This document shows, piece after piece, positions 35,800-44,684 of a stretch of DNA of 64,000 bases (positions are counted from its first letter, which is position 1; each line of letters starts with the position of its first letter). Source of the DNA: JBBDXI01 sp040902425. GTDB taxonomy: Bacteria > Planctomycetota > Phycisphaerae > Phycisphaerales > UBA1924. The DNA lies in contig JBBDXI010000103.1 in NCBI GenBank assembly GCA_040902425.1, positions 1 through 64,000 of the forward strand, written 5' to 3'. Position numbers and translations under genes: made by a program. The notes under the pieces are model-generated. The model was not told the origin of the DNA and did no database searches. It saw nothing but the letters and a program-made list of their open reading frames with translations.

Positions 35800-36749
35800 G
35801 CGTACCCCCATCCGCCGCCCATCCACTGGATGGTCTGGACCGCGGCCGCGTACCCGGGCGAGCCCGGCGTCGCGAAGCTGCTCATCAGGCTCCCCACGAC
35901 GAGCGACCACCCGTCCACCAGCACGAACAGCAGGAGCTTGAAGGGCAGGCTCACCAGCACCGGCGGGAGCATCATCATGCTCATCGAGATCAGCATGGTG
36001 GCGATGACCATGTCGATCACGAGGAACGGCAGGTAGACGCGGAAGCCCATCAGGAACGAGGTCTTCAGCTCGCTCAGCATGAACGCGGGGACGAGGGCGA
36101 CCATGTCCACATCCGCCCGCTTCAGCAGCTCGGGCCGGCTCGTGTCCACGCCGCGGTAGTTCAGCACCATGTACAGGCTCGACCAGTTGCCCGTGGCCTC
36201 GATCTGGTCGAACATGAAGTCGCGCAGCGGCTGCTTCCCCCGGTTCCACAGCGTCTCGTAGTCGGTGATCTCGCCCCGGTTGTACGGCAGCACCGCCTCG
36301 CCGTACACGCGGTCGATCGTCGGCGACATCACCAGCAGCGTCATGAACAGCGCCAGCCCGATGGTCACCTGCGGCGGGGGCAGGTTCTGCGTCCCGATCG
36401 CCTGCCGCAGCAGGGCCAGCACCACCACGATCCGCACGAAGCACGTGGTCATCAGGATGATCGACGGCGCCAGGGACAGCACCGTCAGGAGCAGCATGAC
36501 GCTCATCACCGTCGAGAGCCCACGGGGCTCGCCGTCGCCGCCCGCGGGCGACCCCCCCGGCATCGCCCGGGCCGCCTCGGCCATGATCTGGAGCGGGTTG
36601 GAGGGCAGCGGGGCGAACCGTGCGGGACCCGATGCCTCGGGCGCTGTCGCGGCGGGCGCGGACGGGAGCGGGAATGGCGGCGAGACCTGCGCCAGAGCCG
36701 GCACCGCCAGCGACGCCACCAGCACCGCGATCAGCGCCAGCACCCTCAC
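35796..36749 (-). CDS. fliP: Flagellar export apparatus protein FliP
   Basis: 317 residues. Cleavable signal (cleavage after PALAQ), then the FliP core with LLTVLSLAPSIILMTTCFVR, RQAIGTQNLPPPQV and the second signature AFMLSELKTSFLMGFRVYLP, followed by the C-terminal helices. The GTG start at 36749 overlaps the fliO stop in a GTGA arrangement, as at the fliP-fliQ junction. An extended acidic/Pro-rich segment between signal and core (about 25-75) is longer than in E. coli. Confidence 0.96.
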   Translation of the reverse strand: MRVLALIAVLVASLAVPALAQVSPPFPLPSAPAATAPEASGPARFAPLPSNPLQIMAEAARAMPGGSPAGGDGEPRGLSTVMSVMLLLTVLSLAPSIILMTTCFVRIVVVLALLRQAIGTQNLPPPQVTIGLALFMTLLVMSPTIDRVYGEAVLPYNRGEITDYETLWNRGKQPLRDFMFDQIEATGNWSSLYMVLNYRGVDTSRPELLKRADVDMVALVPAFMLSELKTSFLMGFRVYLPFLVIDMVIATMLISMSMMMLPPVLVSLPFKLLLFVLVDGWSLVVGSLMSSFATPGSPGYAAAVQTIQWMGGGWGYA

Positions 36750-37588
36750 GCGCCGCCCTCCCCGCCCTGGCCCCGCAGGGCCGCGAGCCGCCGCCGGAGA
36801 ACCCCCGCCGCGCTGGTGTGCTCGCCCGGACCCGGCTGCCGCGTGAGATCGACGACCGGGATCGCCCCCGCGGCCGTGTCCCACACCTCCGCCGTGTCCC
36901 CGGCCGCGGACGACCGCAGGCTGCGCCCGCCCGGCCCGCCGGGGTCGCCCGCGGCGTCGCCCATCCCCTGGTCGTACCTGGAGAGCATCGAGCGGAAGCG
37001 CTCGGCCATCGAGTCGCCCTCGATGTCCCGCGCCTTGACGAGGATCGACGCGACCTCGTCGGGGTCGGTGATCTCGGCCAGGGTGGAGAAGCTCCCCGCG
37101 CCGAGCCGCCCGCCGGAGTTCTGCGAGAGCAGCAGGATGCGCCGGTCGAGCTTCAGCAGGATGAGCGTTGCGCCCCGCGAGACGGGGTACCGCCCCAGGA
37201 TCTCCAGGATCCCCGCCGGCGCCCGCCCCCCCGCGCCCAGGCTCGACCGCAGCCCGCCGCTGCGCTTCGCCACCACCCGGACCACCCACCCCCCGCCGAT
37301 CGCCAGCGCCAGCACACCCGCGAGCGACAGGCCCGTCTGCACCATCCAGCCGCGACCCGAGGCCGCCGGACCCGCCGGCGCTGCGGAACCCGCCGGCGCG
37401 GCCGTGCTCCCGCCCAGCGGGCGCGACTCCGTCACCGGCGGCGCCGCCGCCACCCTCGGCTGGGGCGCTGCCGCGCCCGAGTTCCGCTCAACGGGCGCCA
37501 GCCACGGCTGAGCCGCGGCCCCGGCGCCCATCGCCAGCGCCCCGGCCACGCCCGCCATCGACCGCCATGCTCGCCTTCGCCCGGCCAC
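36746..37588 (-). CDS. fliO: Flagellar biosynthesis protein FliO
   Basis: 280 residues. Export-like N-terminus, an Ala/Pro-rich region, one membrane helix (about 82-103, followed by RVVAKRSGG) and the FliO domain (GGRAPAGILEILGRYPVSRG, ATLILLKLDRRILLLSQ and FSTLAEITDPDEVASIL). A long disordered tail extends beyond the usual end. Helps assemble FliP rings. It lies just upstream of fliP, with overlap. Confidence 0.85.
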   Translation of the reverse strand: MAGRRRAWRSMAGVAGALAMGAGAAAQPWLAPVERNSGAAAPQPRVAAAPPVTESRPLGGSTAAPAGSAAPAGPAASGRGWMVQTGLSLAGVLALAIGGGWVVRVVAKRSGGLRSSLGAGGRAPAGILEILGRYPVSRGATLILLKLDRRILLLSQNSGGRLGAGSFSTLAEITDPDEVASILVKARDIEGDSMAERFRSMLSRYDQGMGDAAGDPGGPGGRSLRSSAAGDTAEVWDTAAGAIPVVDLTRQPGPGEHTSAAGVLRRRLAALRGQGGEGGA

Positions 37589-37602
37589 GCGCCCTCCTGG
37601 CC

Positions 37603-37687
37603 TGTGGGGCAGGCGTCCCGCCTGCCATCGAAACTCCCCAGTGGGGCAGACTCCCCTGTGGGGCAGGCGTCCCGCCTGCCGGCCCTA
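37603..37687. repeat. Two copies of a GGCAGGCGTCCCGCCTGCC hairpin element between fliN and fliO
   Basis: Identical 24-base copies at 37603-37626 and 37657-37680, each with the perfect palindrome GGCAGGCG/CGCCTGCC, and a shorter GTGGGGCAGACTCCCC unit between. The element end CTACGC contains the fliN stop codon (TAG, 37687-37685). A third copy lies at 50870-50902, with the same relation to flgC. Confidence 0.85.
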
Positions 37688-38272
37688 CGCCCTGCTCCGG
37701 TCCGCCGGGTGCTCCCCCTCCGCCCCCGCGATGATCTCGTTGATCCGCACGCAGAAGTTGTCGTTCAGCACCAGCACCTCGCCCCGCGCGACGTGCCGGT
37801 CGTTCACGTACACATCCACCGGGTCGCCCGCGAGCTTGTCCAGCTCCACCACCGCCCCCTCGGAGAGCTTCAGCACATCCTCGACGAGCATCCGCGTCCG
37901 CCCCAGCTCGATCTTCACGTTCAGGTTCACATCCGAGAGCAGGTCGATCCCCTTCGTCGGCGCATCCCCCGCGCGCCGGCCGAAGGGCGGCAGGTCGAAC
38001 TTCGCCGGCGTCAGGCCGGGCGCGGTCCCCACCGCCCCTTCGCCCAGCAGGCTCGGGCCGACGCTCTCGTGAAGGTCCGCCATGGCCGCCTCGGCCGCGC
38101 TCAGGGCCTCGGCCGCCGTCACCCCAGCATCCGCCACCGGCTCGACGGGCGCCGGCGGATCGCCGGGCACATCCGCGGCCATGGGCTCGCCCGGCGGGGC
38201 CGTGCCGCCGCCCTCCGGCTGCTCCGGGGGCATCTCGCCGCTGGATGAGGGTTGGGTCACATCGTCGGCCAT
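37685..38272 (-). CDS. fliN: Flagellar motor switch protein FliN
   Basis: 195 residues. Long acidic, Pro-rich N-terminal region, then the SpoA/FliN domain: LLSDVNLNVKIELGRTRMLV, VLKLSEGAVVELDKLAGDPV, DVYVNDRHVARGEVLVLNDN and FCVRINEII. C-ring component. Start at 38272 chosen because GGAGG lies five bases upstream; an in-frame ATG at 38323 is the alternative. fliM, usually next to it, is absent. The TAG stop is within a repeat element. Confidence 0.93.
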   Translation of the reverse strand: MADDVTQPSSSGEMPPEQPEGGGTAPPGEPMAADVPGDPPAPVEPVADAGVTAAEALSAAEAAMADLHESVGPSLLGEGAVGTAPGLTPAKFDLPPFGRRAGDAPTKGIDLLSDVNLNVKIELGRTRMLVEDVLKLSEGAVVELDKLAGDPVDVYVNDRHVARGEVLVLNDNFCVRINEIIAGAEGEHPADRSRA

Positions 38273-38418
38273 CCTGGCCTCCGCGAATGGCGCAGCGGGC
38301 TCCGCCGCCGGCGGCCGCGTCATGGCGGCCGCGGTTCGACCATCGGACAGCCCCCGCCCGCCGCGACAGTTTTGCCGAACGGGCGCAGGAACTGCGGGGA
38401 TCCCCGAGAACCCCTCGC

Positions 38419-38958
38419 CTACTGCTCCATCTGGAAGCCCTTGCACTTGGGGATCAGCACCCGCTCCAGGCGGCTGTTCCCGTCGGCGTCGGGGCCGAGG
38501 ACCTTGTCGAGGTACGCGGTCAACTGGCGGTTCAGGGTCGTCAGCTCCGGCTCGCGCAGGTGGCTGTGCTGGGCCCGGCGCATGATCTGCGCGATCCCCT
38601 CCTTGATCTCCGCCGACCGCTGCGCCAGCGCCTCCTCGATGAAGCCCTCGTGCTTCTTCTTCACCTTCAGGACGATCTGCGTGTCCCAGATCCAGACCCG
38701 CCCGGTCTGCATGTTCTGGAACTTGTCATCCATCAGCTCGATCTCGACCGCCTGCGAGAGCACCGCCTGCTCGGCGCCCTTGATCTCCGCCGACGCCGTC
38801 TGCGCCCGCGCCCCGCTCATCCCCACCAGGAAGTACACGCCCGCCGCCTCCGCCAGCATCAGCGCCGCCACCGCCCCGATCATCTTCAGCGGGGGCCTGG
38901 CCCTGCCCGCGACCTGCGGCTGGTGCTTCTCGCCTGCCTTGTCTTTCGCGTCGGGCAT
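38419..38958 (-). CDS. fliL: Flagellar basal body-associated protein FliL
   Basis: 179 residues. Short basic cytoplasmic part, one membrane helix (about 27-46), then a periplasmic domain with VLSQAVEIELMDDKFQNMQT and TLNRQLTAYLDKVL. Matches FliL in layout, and it stabilises the motor-stator interface. GAGGGAG precedes the ATG at 38958. The region immediately upstream is a G homopolymer and an assembly gap. Confidence 0.85.
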   Translation of the reverse strand: MPDAKDKAGEKHQPQVAGRARPPLKMIGAVAALMLAEAAGVYFLVGMSGARAQTASAEIKGAEQAVLSQAVEIELMDDKFQNMQTGRVWIWDTQIVLKVKKKHEGFIEEALAQRSAEIKEGIAQIMRRAQHSHLREPELTTLNRQLTAYLDKVLGPDADGNSRLERVLIPKCKGFQMEQ

Positions 38959-38980
38959 CGGAACATCTCCCTCTCGGGGT

Positions 38981-39017
<37 letters not shown>

Positions 39018-39027
39018 NNNNNNNNNN
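39018..39027. other. Assembly gap (10 N) between motA-like gene and fliL
   Basis: The placeholder lies where a motB gene would be expected from gene order, so unknown sequence may be missing. Confidence 0.95.
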
Positions 39028-39031
39028 GCGG

Positions 39032-39096
39032 AGCGGCGGGCCACCCAGGATTCCGTCCCCGCCGCGCAGCGGCGGGGCCACCAGGATTCCCGCCCG
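39032..39096. repeat. Two direct copies of a GGCGGGCCACCAGGATTCC-type unit
   Basis: GGCGGGCCACCCAGGATTCC (from 39036) and GGCGGGGCCACCAGGATTCC (from 39071) are imperfect direct repeats 36 bases apart next to the gap. No gene in the 226 bases between motA-like gene and fliL apart from this. Confidence 0.55.
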
Positions 39097-39184
39097 ATCA
39101 ATCGGTCCGCCGGGCGCCCGCGCTGACGCCCTTGCCGAAGCGGGACCGCTGGCACGCCCATCCCAGCCGTTACAGCCGTCAGGG

Positions 39185-39880
39185 TCAGGCGGCCGCGGCC
39201 AGCGCATCGCGGCTGGTCGGCGGCAGCAGGCCCGCCAGCCGGTCGCGGACGGCCCGCCCGTCGGCCTTTTTCTCGATGAGCATGACCGCCTCCAGGCTCA
39301 TCAGCCCCCGCATCGCCGCAGCGCCCGAGCCGCCCCGGGCCGCCCGGTCGCACAGCGGCCCCACGAGGGCCAGGGCCAGCATCGAGGCGTAGCACAGCAG
39401 CAGCCCCGAGACGGCGGCGCCCGTCGTGCTCGCGGCGATCCCCAGGCTCCAGACGCTGATCAGCCCCAGCACCGCCGCCGCGAAGACCATCGTGTGCATG
39501 AGCCGGACCCAGCGCGCCGCCCCGCGGCGCAGCTCGGCGGCCGTGGCCCGCCCCAGGGCCTTTTCCATGCCCCCGCGCAGCTCGGGCGCGGGGACGCCCT
39601 CGATGAGCAGCCGGACGCCCTCCGCCAGCACCTCCTCGCCGCGCCGGGCCACCTGACCCTCCAGGGCCAGCACACCCTCGCCCCTGGCGAGGTCGGCCAG
39701 GGCCGCGAGGCGGTCGATGTCGGCGGTCACGGGGCTCTGGCGCGCCGTGGGGAAGAGCCAGGCGAACCCCGGGCCGCGGTCCAGCTTCACCGCGGCCCAC
39801 AGCGCGCCCGCCACCACCAGGGCGGACCCCAGCAGCACGGCCGTGATTTCGGGGAGGCCTTCGAGCCAGTGCACGGTCAC
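39185..39880 (-). CDS. MotA-like flagellar stator protein
   Basis: 231 residues. An N-terminal helix (about 10-31), a helical cytoplasmic region, two late membrane helices (TMVFAAAVLGLISVWSLGI and GLLLCYASMLALALVGPL), and a tail with SLEAVMLIEKKADGRAVRDR. The arrangement is that of MotA/TolQ/ExbB proteins, but shorter than standard MotA (about 250-290), and the first helix pair is incomplete. The stator partner MotB would be expected next, where the assembly gap lies. GTG start; flgE upstream ends 34 bases away. Confidence 0.78.
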   Translation of the reverse strand: MTVHWLEGLPEITAVLLGSALVVAGALWAAVKLDRGPGFAWLFPTARQSPVTADIDRLAALADLARGEGVLALEGQVARRGEEVLAEGVRLLIEGVPAPELRGGMEKALGRATAAELRRGAARWVRLMHTMVFAAAVLGLISVWSLGIAASTTGAAVSGLLLCYASMLALALVGPLCDRAARGGSGAAAMRGLMSLEAVMLIEKKADGRAVRDRLAGLLPPTSRDALAAAA

Positions 39881-39914
39881 CTCGCTGCGCGGCCGCTTTG
39901 GCCCCGCACCCCGT

Positions 39915-41663
39915 TTATCGGCCGAGGACCATCAGCTGTTGAAGCAGCTCGTCGGTTGTCCGGATGATCCGGGAGGAGGCGGAATAGCCGGTGGAGGTCA
40001 GGATCATGTTGATGAACTCCTGCCCCAGGTCCACGTTGGAGGCCTCCAGGGCCCCCCCGATGACCAGACCGGCGCTGAACGACCCCGGGGCCCCCACCAG
40101 GGCCGGCCCGCTGTTGTTCCCGACCTGGAACAGGTTGGACGAGGTCTCGACCAGGCCCTCGGGGTTGGCGAAGCTGGCCAGGGCCACCTGCCCCAGCGTC
40201 CGCGTCAGGCCGTTGCTGAAGATCCCGACGATCATCCCGTCGGCCCCCACGCCGAACCCGTTCAGCACCCCCAGCGGCGAGCCGTCCTGAAAGGTCGAGG
40301 CGATGGTCGAGTCGTCGGAGGCCAGGGCGGTGAGGGTGTCCGTCCCGGCCGCGAAGTTCAGGTTGATCGACAGGGGCGTCAGGGCCCCCGTGTTGGCCCG
40401 GTCGATCGTGATCGGGACGGGGATCGTGCTCTGCAGCACCCCCGAGGTGTCGAAGTTCAGCACGCCGGTGCCGACGTTGGGCGACAGGTCGGTGTCCGCC
40501 TCCGAGTCCACGAAGTAGCGCCACGCCGTCCCGCCGCTGCTCTTGCCCTCCAGCACCATCGTCAGGTCCACCGTCATCGGCGTCCCCAGCGAGTCGAACA
40601 CGACGAACGTCGTCCGGGTCGATTCCCCGGTGGCGGACGCGTCCTTGCCGGCGACGACCGGCGACCTGATGAACTGCCCCGCGGCGTCGAGCAGGCGGAT
40701 GTCGGCCGAGTCCAGGTCCAGGTCGCTGGCGGTCCCCGTGTTGCCGGTGATTTCCAGCGTCCCGGTGACCGGGTCGAGGACGACCCCCGGCGTGGCCCCG
40801 TCGGGGTTGGGCCCGGTGGAGGTGTTGATCCCCAGCGCCTGGGCGAGGAACGTCGCCAGGTCCTGCATGGTCGATGCGGCGGTGATGGTGTACGAGGACG
40901 GGGGCACGGTCCGGTCGCCCCGCTCAGCGCCCCGCACCTCGATGCTCTGGCCCAGCGCGAACAGGGGCGAGGTCGTCGCCAGCGGGTCGGCGATGTCCGT
41001 GAGCAGGCTGCCGAGCTCCAGCACGTTCCCGGGGCCCGGCGGCGGGGCGGAGGCCAGGAGCGTCAGCCCCATCCCGTCGCCGCCGCTGATCTGGATGTGC
41101 GCCCCCTGCGTGGCGGGGTCGCCGGAGGCGTTGAGGTTCCCGGAGAACCGCACGTTCTGCGTCGCCTGCGCCAGCTTCATCGTGCCCAGGGGCAGGTTGA
41201 TGTCCACCAGCTGCCCGGTCACGATGTTGAAGTTCGCGTCAACCCCGTACCCCTGCACCCGGTCGCCGTCCACCGTCACGAGGTTGTTCCCGAAGTCCTG
41301 GCGGAAGCTGCCGGCGCGGGTGTAGAACTGGTTGCCGTTGCGATTCACCACGAAGAACCCGCCGCCGTCGATCGCCAGGTCGCGCGGGTCGCCCGTGGGC
41401 GTGATCGACCCGCCGTTCATGTCCCGCATCGTGCTCGCCAGGCCGACGCCCAGCCCCAGCTGCATCGGGTTGGTCCCGCCCGTGCTCGTCCCGGGCGCTG
41501 ACCCGCCGTTCAGCACGCGGCTGAGCTGCGTCTCGAACATCAGCCGGCTGCTCTTGAACGCCGTGGTGTTCGCGTTGGCGATGTTGTTGCCGATCACCTC
41601 CAGCCGCCGGGAGTTGACCGACAGGCCGGTGAGGCCGGTGTAGAGCGCTGTGGTGGATGCCAT
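39915..41663 (-). CDS. flgE: Flagellar hook protein FlgE
   Basis: 582 residues. N-terminal rod-hook signature LTGLSVNSRRLEVIGNNIAN, the FlgE core, and the C-terminal LEASNVDLGQEFINMILTST followed by the final heptad helix. Longer than the E. coli protein because of extra beta domains in the middle, as is usual in this group. Exported by the flagellar secretion system without a signal peptide. The ATG lies 33 bases after the flagellar-operon protein gene. Confidence 0.95.
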   Translation of the reverse strand: MASTTALYTGLTGLSVNSRRLEVIGNNIANANTTAFKSSRLMFETQLSRVLNGGSAPGTSTGGTNPMQLGLGVGLASTMRDMNGGSITPTGDPRDLAIDGGGFFVVNRNGNQFYTRAGSFRQDFGNNLVTVDGDRVQGYGVDANFNIVTGQLVDINLPLGTMKLAQATQNVRFSGNLNASGDPATQGAHIQISGGDGMGLTLLASAPPPGPGNVLELGSLLTDIADPLATTSPLFALGQSIEVRGAERGDRTVPPSSYTITAASTMQDLATFLAQALGINTSTGPNPDGATPGVVLDPVTGTLEITGNTGTASDLDLDSADIRLLDAAGQFIRSPVVAGKDASATGESTRTTFVVFDSLGTPMTVDLTMVLEGKSSGGTAWRYFVDSEADTDLSPNVGTGVLNFDTSGVLQSTIPVPITIDRANTGALTPLSINLNFAAGTDTLTALASDDSTIASTFQDGSPLGVLNGFGVGADGMIVGIFSNGLTRTLGQVALASFANPEGLVETSSNLFQVGNNSGPALVGAPGSFSAGLVIGGALEASNVDLGQEFINMILTSTGYSASSRIIRTTDELLQQLMVLGR

Positions 41664-41696
41664 GGGTGCGTCCTTGGGTGTGGAGAATGAAGTGGA

Positions 41697-42212
41697 TCAG
41701 CCCGCCGCGCGCGACGGGGCCCGTGAAGCAAGGGCCCTGAGCAGCGAGGCGCTGCCGATCGGCCCGGCGGGCAGCGGAAGAACGGAGGGCGATCCGGCAG
41801 CGCCGGTGGCCGCGCCGGCGCCGGTATCGGGTGGCACACCGATCACCGCGTCGATGTCGGTCAGCACACCGCCGGCGCTCAGGTCCGCCGCGCCGGTCAC
41901 CTCCCGTATGGACACGTCGAGCCGGATCGCCATGCCGTCGATGAGCACGATCGCGCGCCCGACCCCCTGGGCCTCCGCCCGGTCGGCCGCCGCCGCGAGG
42001 CGCTGCAGCTGGCTGTCGGTCAGCGTCACGCCGCACCCGCTCGCCAGCGTCACCTCGCGCCCGCTCGCCAGCTCGCCCTTGCGGGCCTGCTCGAGCAGCG
42101 CCTTGAAGTCCGCGCCGCCGGCGCTGTCGGCCGCCCCCGCGCGCCCGGGCCTCGCGAGCGACGCCCCCGCCCCCGCCAGCAGCTTCAGCAGCCCGATCGC
42201 CGGGAGGCTCAC
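41697..42212 (-). CDS. Flagellar operon protein (TIGR02530-like)
   Basis: 171 residues. The middle part GREVTLASGCGVTLTDSQLQ RLAAAADRAEAQGVGRAIVL follows the pattern of the small 'flagellar operon protein' encoded between flgD and flgE in many bacteria (a Ser/Arg-led segment, then a helix, then VLIDGMAIRLDVSIREVTG). The tail is Gly/Ala-rich. Role unknown, perhaps hook assembly. Overlaps the flgD stop by four bases (ATGA). Confidence 0.65.
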   Translation of the reverse strand: MSLPAIGLLKLLAGAGASLARPGRAGAADSAGGADFKALLEQARKGELASGREVTLASGCGVTLTDSQLQRLAAAADRAEAQGVGRAIVLIDGMAIRLDVSIREVTGAADLSAGGVLTDIDAVIGVPPDTGAGAATGAAGSPSVLPLPAGPIGSASLLRALASRAPSRAAG

Positions 42213-42634
42213 GGCGCACCCCCGCCCGCGCCGAGCACCTCATCCACGTAGCTCATGGGAACCCGCTCCCCGGTCACGAGGTTGAGCACCGCGCCCCCCT
42301 CGGTCCGCGACACGCTCTTGACCTCCCCCGCCACCCGCAGGAACGAGCCGTTCAGCCCGCTCACGGTCTTCCCGATCATCCCCGACGCCGCGGCCAGCTC
42401 GTTCTGGGCCACCAGCGCCCCCAGCCGCTGCGACATGTCCATGCTCGACTGGATGGTCCGGAGGCTCGACAGCTGGTCCAGCAGCGCCTTGGAGTCGCTC
42501 GGCGCCAGCGGGTCCTGGTGCCCCAGCTCGCTGAAGATGATCTTGATGAACGACTCGGAACTCAGGCCGCTGAACGCGTTGGCGGCGCTCCCGCCGCGCC
42601 CCGCGTCCGCGCCGATCGCGCTGACAGCTTCCAT
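42209..42634 (-). CDS. flgD: Flagellar hook-capping protein FlgD
   Basis: 141 residues from the ATG at 42634, which has a strong AGGAGG six bases upstream; an upstream ATG at 42673 is less likely. Core motif FIKIIFSELGHQDPLAPSDS, then LLDQLSSLRTIQSSMDMSQR and the short SH3-like part (GEVKSVSRTEGGAVLNLV). Scaffold for hook polymerisation. Only the N-terminal export and hook-capping part is present; the Ig-like domain of longer FlgDs is absent. Confidence 0.93.
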   Translation of the reverse strand: MEAVSAIGADAGRGGSAANAFSGLSSESFIKIIFSELGHQDPLAPSDSKALLDQLSSLRTIQSSMDMSQRLGALVAQNELAAASGMIGKTVSGLNGSFLRVAGEVKSVSRTEGGAVLNLVTGERVPMSYVDEVLGAGGGAP

Positions 42635-42672
42635 GGGCTGCCTCCTGATGGGGGCCCGCGCACCCACGCCCA

Positions 42673-43995
42673 CTAGGCGAGGGTGTCCAGGCCCGACCGC
42701 ATGTCAGGGGCTCCGCCCGGGCCGCCGCGGCCGCTCCGTGCCTGCGCCGGCGATTCGTCCTCGTTCAGCTCCGCTCCGGCGACCTCCGCGGGGTCCCCCG
42801 CATCGCCGTGGTCAGCGCCTCCCGCGCTGCGCCCTCCGTGGCCGCCGGCCTCTCCGCCGGCGTGATGATGGCCGTTCGCAAACGCCGGGCCACGCGGGTC
42901 GTGGTCGGCCCCGGCCTGGCCCCCGGCCCGGTCCGAGCCCGGCGCCGGCGCGGTGTGGATCGTGAGCCGGTCCACGGTCAGCCCCCGGTCTTCCAGGGCC
43001 GTCCTCAGCGTCCCCAGCGTCCGGTCGATGAGCGCCGCCGCCCGGGCGGTCGCCGCCTCGAACCGCGCCTCCACCCGCCCCGCCTGCACCTGGACGCGCA
43101 CCCGGAGCTCCCCGAGCGTCTCGGGCTTCAGCCGCAGCGTCACCACGCCCCCGTTCTGGCGCAGCGCCGCCGCCAGCCCGCGCCCGATCTGCGCCGCCAC
43201 GCGGGCCGCCTCCGGGTCCCTGGCCGGCGCAGCGCCCTGGGCCGCGGCCTGATCGGCTTTGGGCGGCGTGCTCGGGCCGACCCCGCGGACCGAGCCGATG
43301 GTCGGCCCGCCGCGCGAATCCTGCGCGGCGCTGTTCGCCGACGCCGCCTGCGGTGCGCTCGGCCCCGCGGTCGGCTGCGATCCAGTGGCCGCCGCCTGGG
43401 GCGCGGGGCTACCGGTCACCCTCGGCGCGGCCGGGCGGATCTCCGCTGGTTCGGGCGCCCGCTCGGCCTCCGGGCGCGGGGGAGGTCCGTCCAGCGGCCT
43501 CTCGGGCGCCCGCTCCGCGGCGCGTTCACCGTTCGCGGGGCGGGGCTGGTCGTCGCGCGTCGGCGGCCGAGACGGGACCATCGGCTCGAGACTGAGGGCC
43601 TGCTCCGGGCCGGGGTCGGACCCGGCGCCGGTCCCCGCGCCCGGTTCCGTACCCCCGCCCGCATCCGCGATCGCGCCGCCCTCCGGCTTGCCGACGCCGG
43701 GCCCTGCGCCCGACGCCTGCCGCCTCTGCGCCGCCTGGACCGTCGCCTTCATCCGCCCCTGCGTCAGCAGCTCGCCGACCGCAAGATCGGTCGCCGTCGG
43801 CGGCGGCGCCAGCACATCCGGGATCGCCCCCCCGGCGCCGCCCGCGCCACCCGCGGAACCGCCGAGCCGCGCCCCGCGCCCCGCCACGCGCGCGTCAAGC
43901 ACCGCAGCGAATGCGCCCGCGCGATCATCCGCGCCCTGCTGCGGCGCGTTCTGCGCTCCCGCGTCTGTTATCCGGACCTCTGTCGCTTCGATCAC
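42673..43995 (-). CDS. fliK: Flagellar hook-length control protein FliK
   Basis: 440 residues. The long Pro/Ala-rich, low-complexity N-terminal part acts as the measuring ruler in other FliKs. The conserved C-terminal domain is GGVVTLRLKPETLGELRVRV, QVQAGRVEARFEAATARAAA and LGTLRTALEDRGLTVDRLTI, then a disordered His/Asp-rich tail. Interacts with FlhB to stop hook growth. Overlaps the start region of the upstream coiled-coil gene by four bases. Confidence 0.88.
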   Translation of the reverse strand: MIEATEVRITDAGAQNAPQQGADDRAGAFAAVLDARVAGRGARLGGSAGGAGGAGGAIPDVLAPPPTATDLAVGELLTQGRMKATVQAAQRRQASGAGPGVGKPEGGAIADAGGGTEPGAGTGAGSDPGPEQALSLEPMVPSRPPTRDDQPRPANGERAAERAPERPLDGPPPRPEAERAPEPAEIRPAAPRVTGSPAPQAAATGSQPTAGPSAPQAASANSAAQDSRGGPTIGSVRGVGPSTPPKADQAAAQGAAPARDPEAARVAAQIGRGLAAALRQNGGVVTLRLKPETLGELRVRVQVQAGRVEARFEAATARAAALIDRTLGTLRTALEDRGLTVDRLTIHTAPAPGSDRAGGQAGADHDPRGPAFANGHHHAGGEAGGHGGRSAGGADHGDAGDPAEVAGAELNEDESPAQARSGRGGPGGAPDMRSGLDTLA

Positions 43996-44684
43996 CCGCT
44001 GGTTTCCTCAGGGACGCGGGCCATCCCGCGAACCCTGAGCCGCTCCAGCAAGTCGGTTGCCAGCTTCGGGTCCCCCTTCAGGAACTCGTCGATGATCCGC
44101 GAGCGGCTCCGCTCCTGCATCGCGTTCAGGTACGCCACCGCCTGGTCCACCTGCTTCGCCTGGATCAACTGCTCCAGCGCCATCTTCGCCCGGTCCGGCT
44201 TCAGCGCCTCGTACGTCGCCAGCGTCTTCTTGAACTGCACACTCCCCTCCGTCTCGGCCACCTCCTTCCGCGCCCGCTCGAACTCGTCGCGCTCGTTCTT
44301 CAGCGCGGCCCGCTCGGCTTCCACCGCCTGCCGCTCGCGCCGCAGCGTGTCCTGCAGGATCCCCACCTCCCGCCGGATCGCCTCCAGCCGCGCCAGGTCG
44401 AGCTGGCTCAGCTGGATCTTCAGGTCCAGCGCCTCCGCCGCCGTCACCGGCGGAGTCCCCACCTTCGCCTGTTCGGCGGCGAGCTTCTGGTCCTCCTCCG
44501 CCTTCGCGCCCGCCGCAACCTCCTCGGCCTTCCGCTCCTCCGTGGTCTTCGCGAAGGCCAGGCGCACCTCGCGCAGCCGCTCGCCGTCGAGCCGGCCGGA
44601 GGCCTTCAGCCACCCGAGCAGCCCCACCAGCGCCAGCAGGTTCGCCACCGCCATCACCGCCAGGATGTTCCACAGGAACCTCAT
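43992..44684 (-). CDS. Membrane-anchored coiled-coil protein (MotE-like)
   Basis: 230 residues. One N-terminal membrane helix (about 4-25), a long coiled coil (about 38-165, rich in Glu/Lys/Arg/Leu), and a C-terminal part YEALKPDRAKMALEQLIQAK and LKGDPKLATDLLERLRVRGM. The C-terminal pattern is that of MotE-type proteins, which help fold or place MotC/PflB-like motor parts in other bacteria. Encoded between fliJ and fliK with four-base overlaps on both sides. Confidence 0.75.
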   Translation of the reverse strand: MRFLWNILAVMAVANLLALVGLLGWLKASGRLDGERLREVRLAFAKTTEERKAEEVAAGAKAEEDQKLAAEQAKVGTPPVTAAEALDLKIQLSQLDLARLEAIRREVGILQDTLRRERQAVEAERAALKNERDEFERARKEVAETEGSVQFKKTLATYEALKPDRAKMALEQLIQAKQVDQAVAYLNAMQERSRSRIIDEFLKGDPKLATDLLERLRVRGMARVPEETSG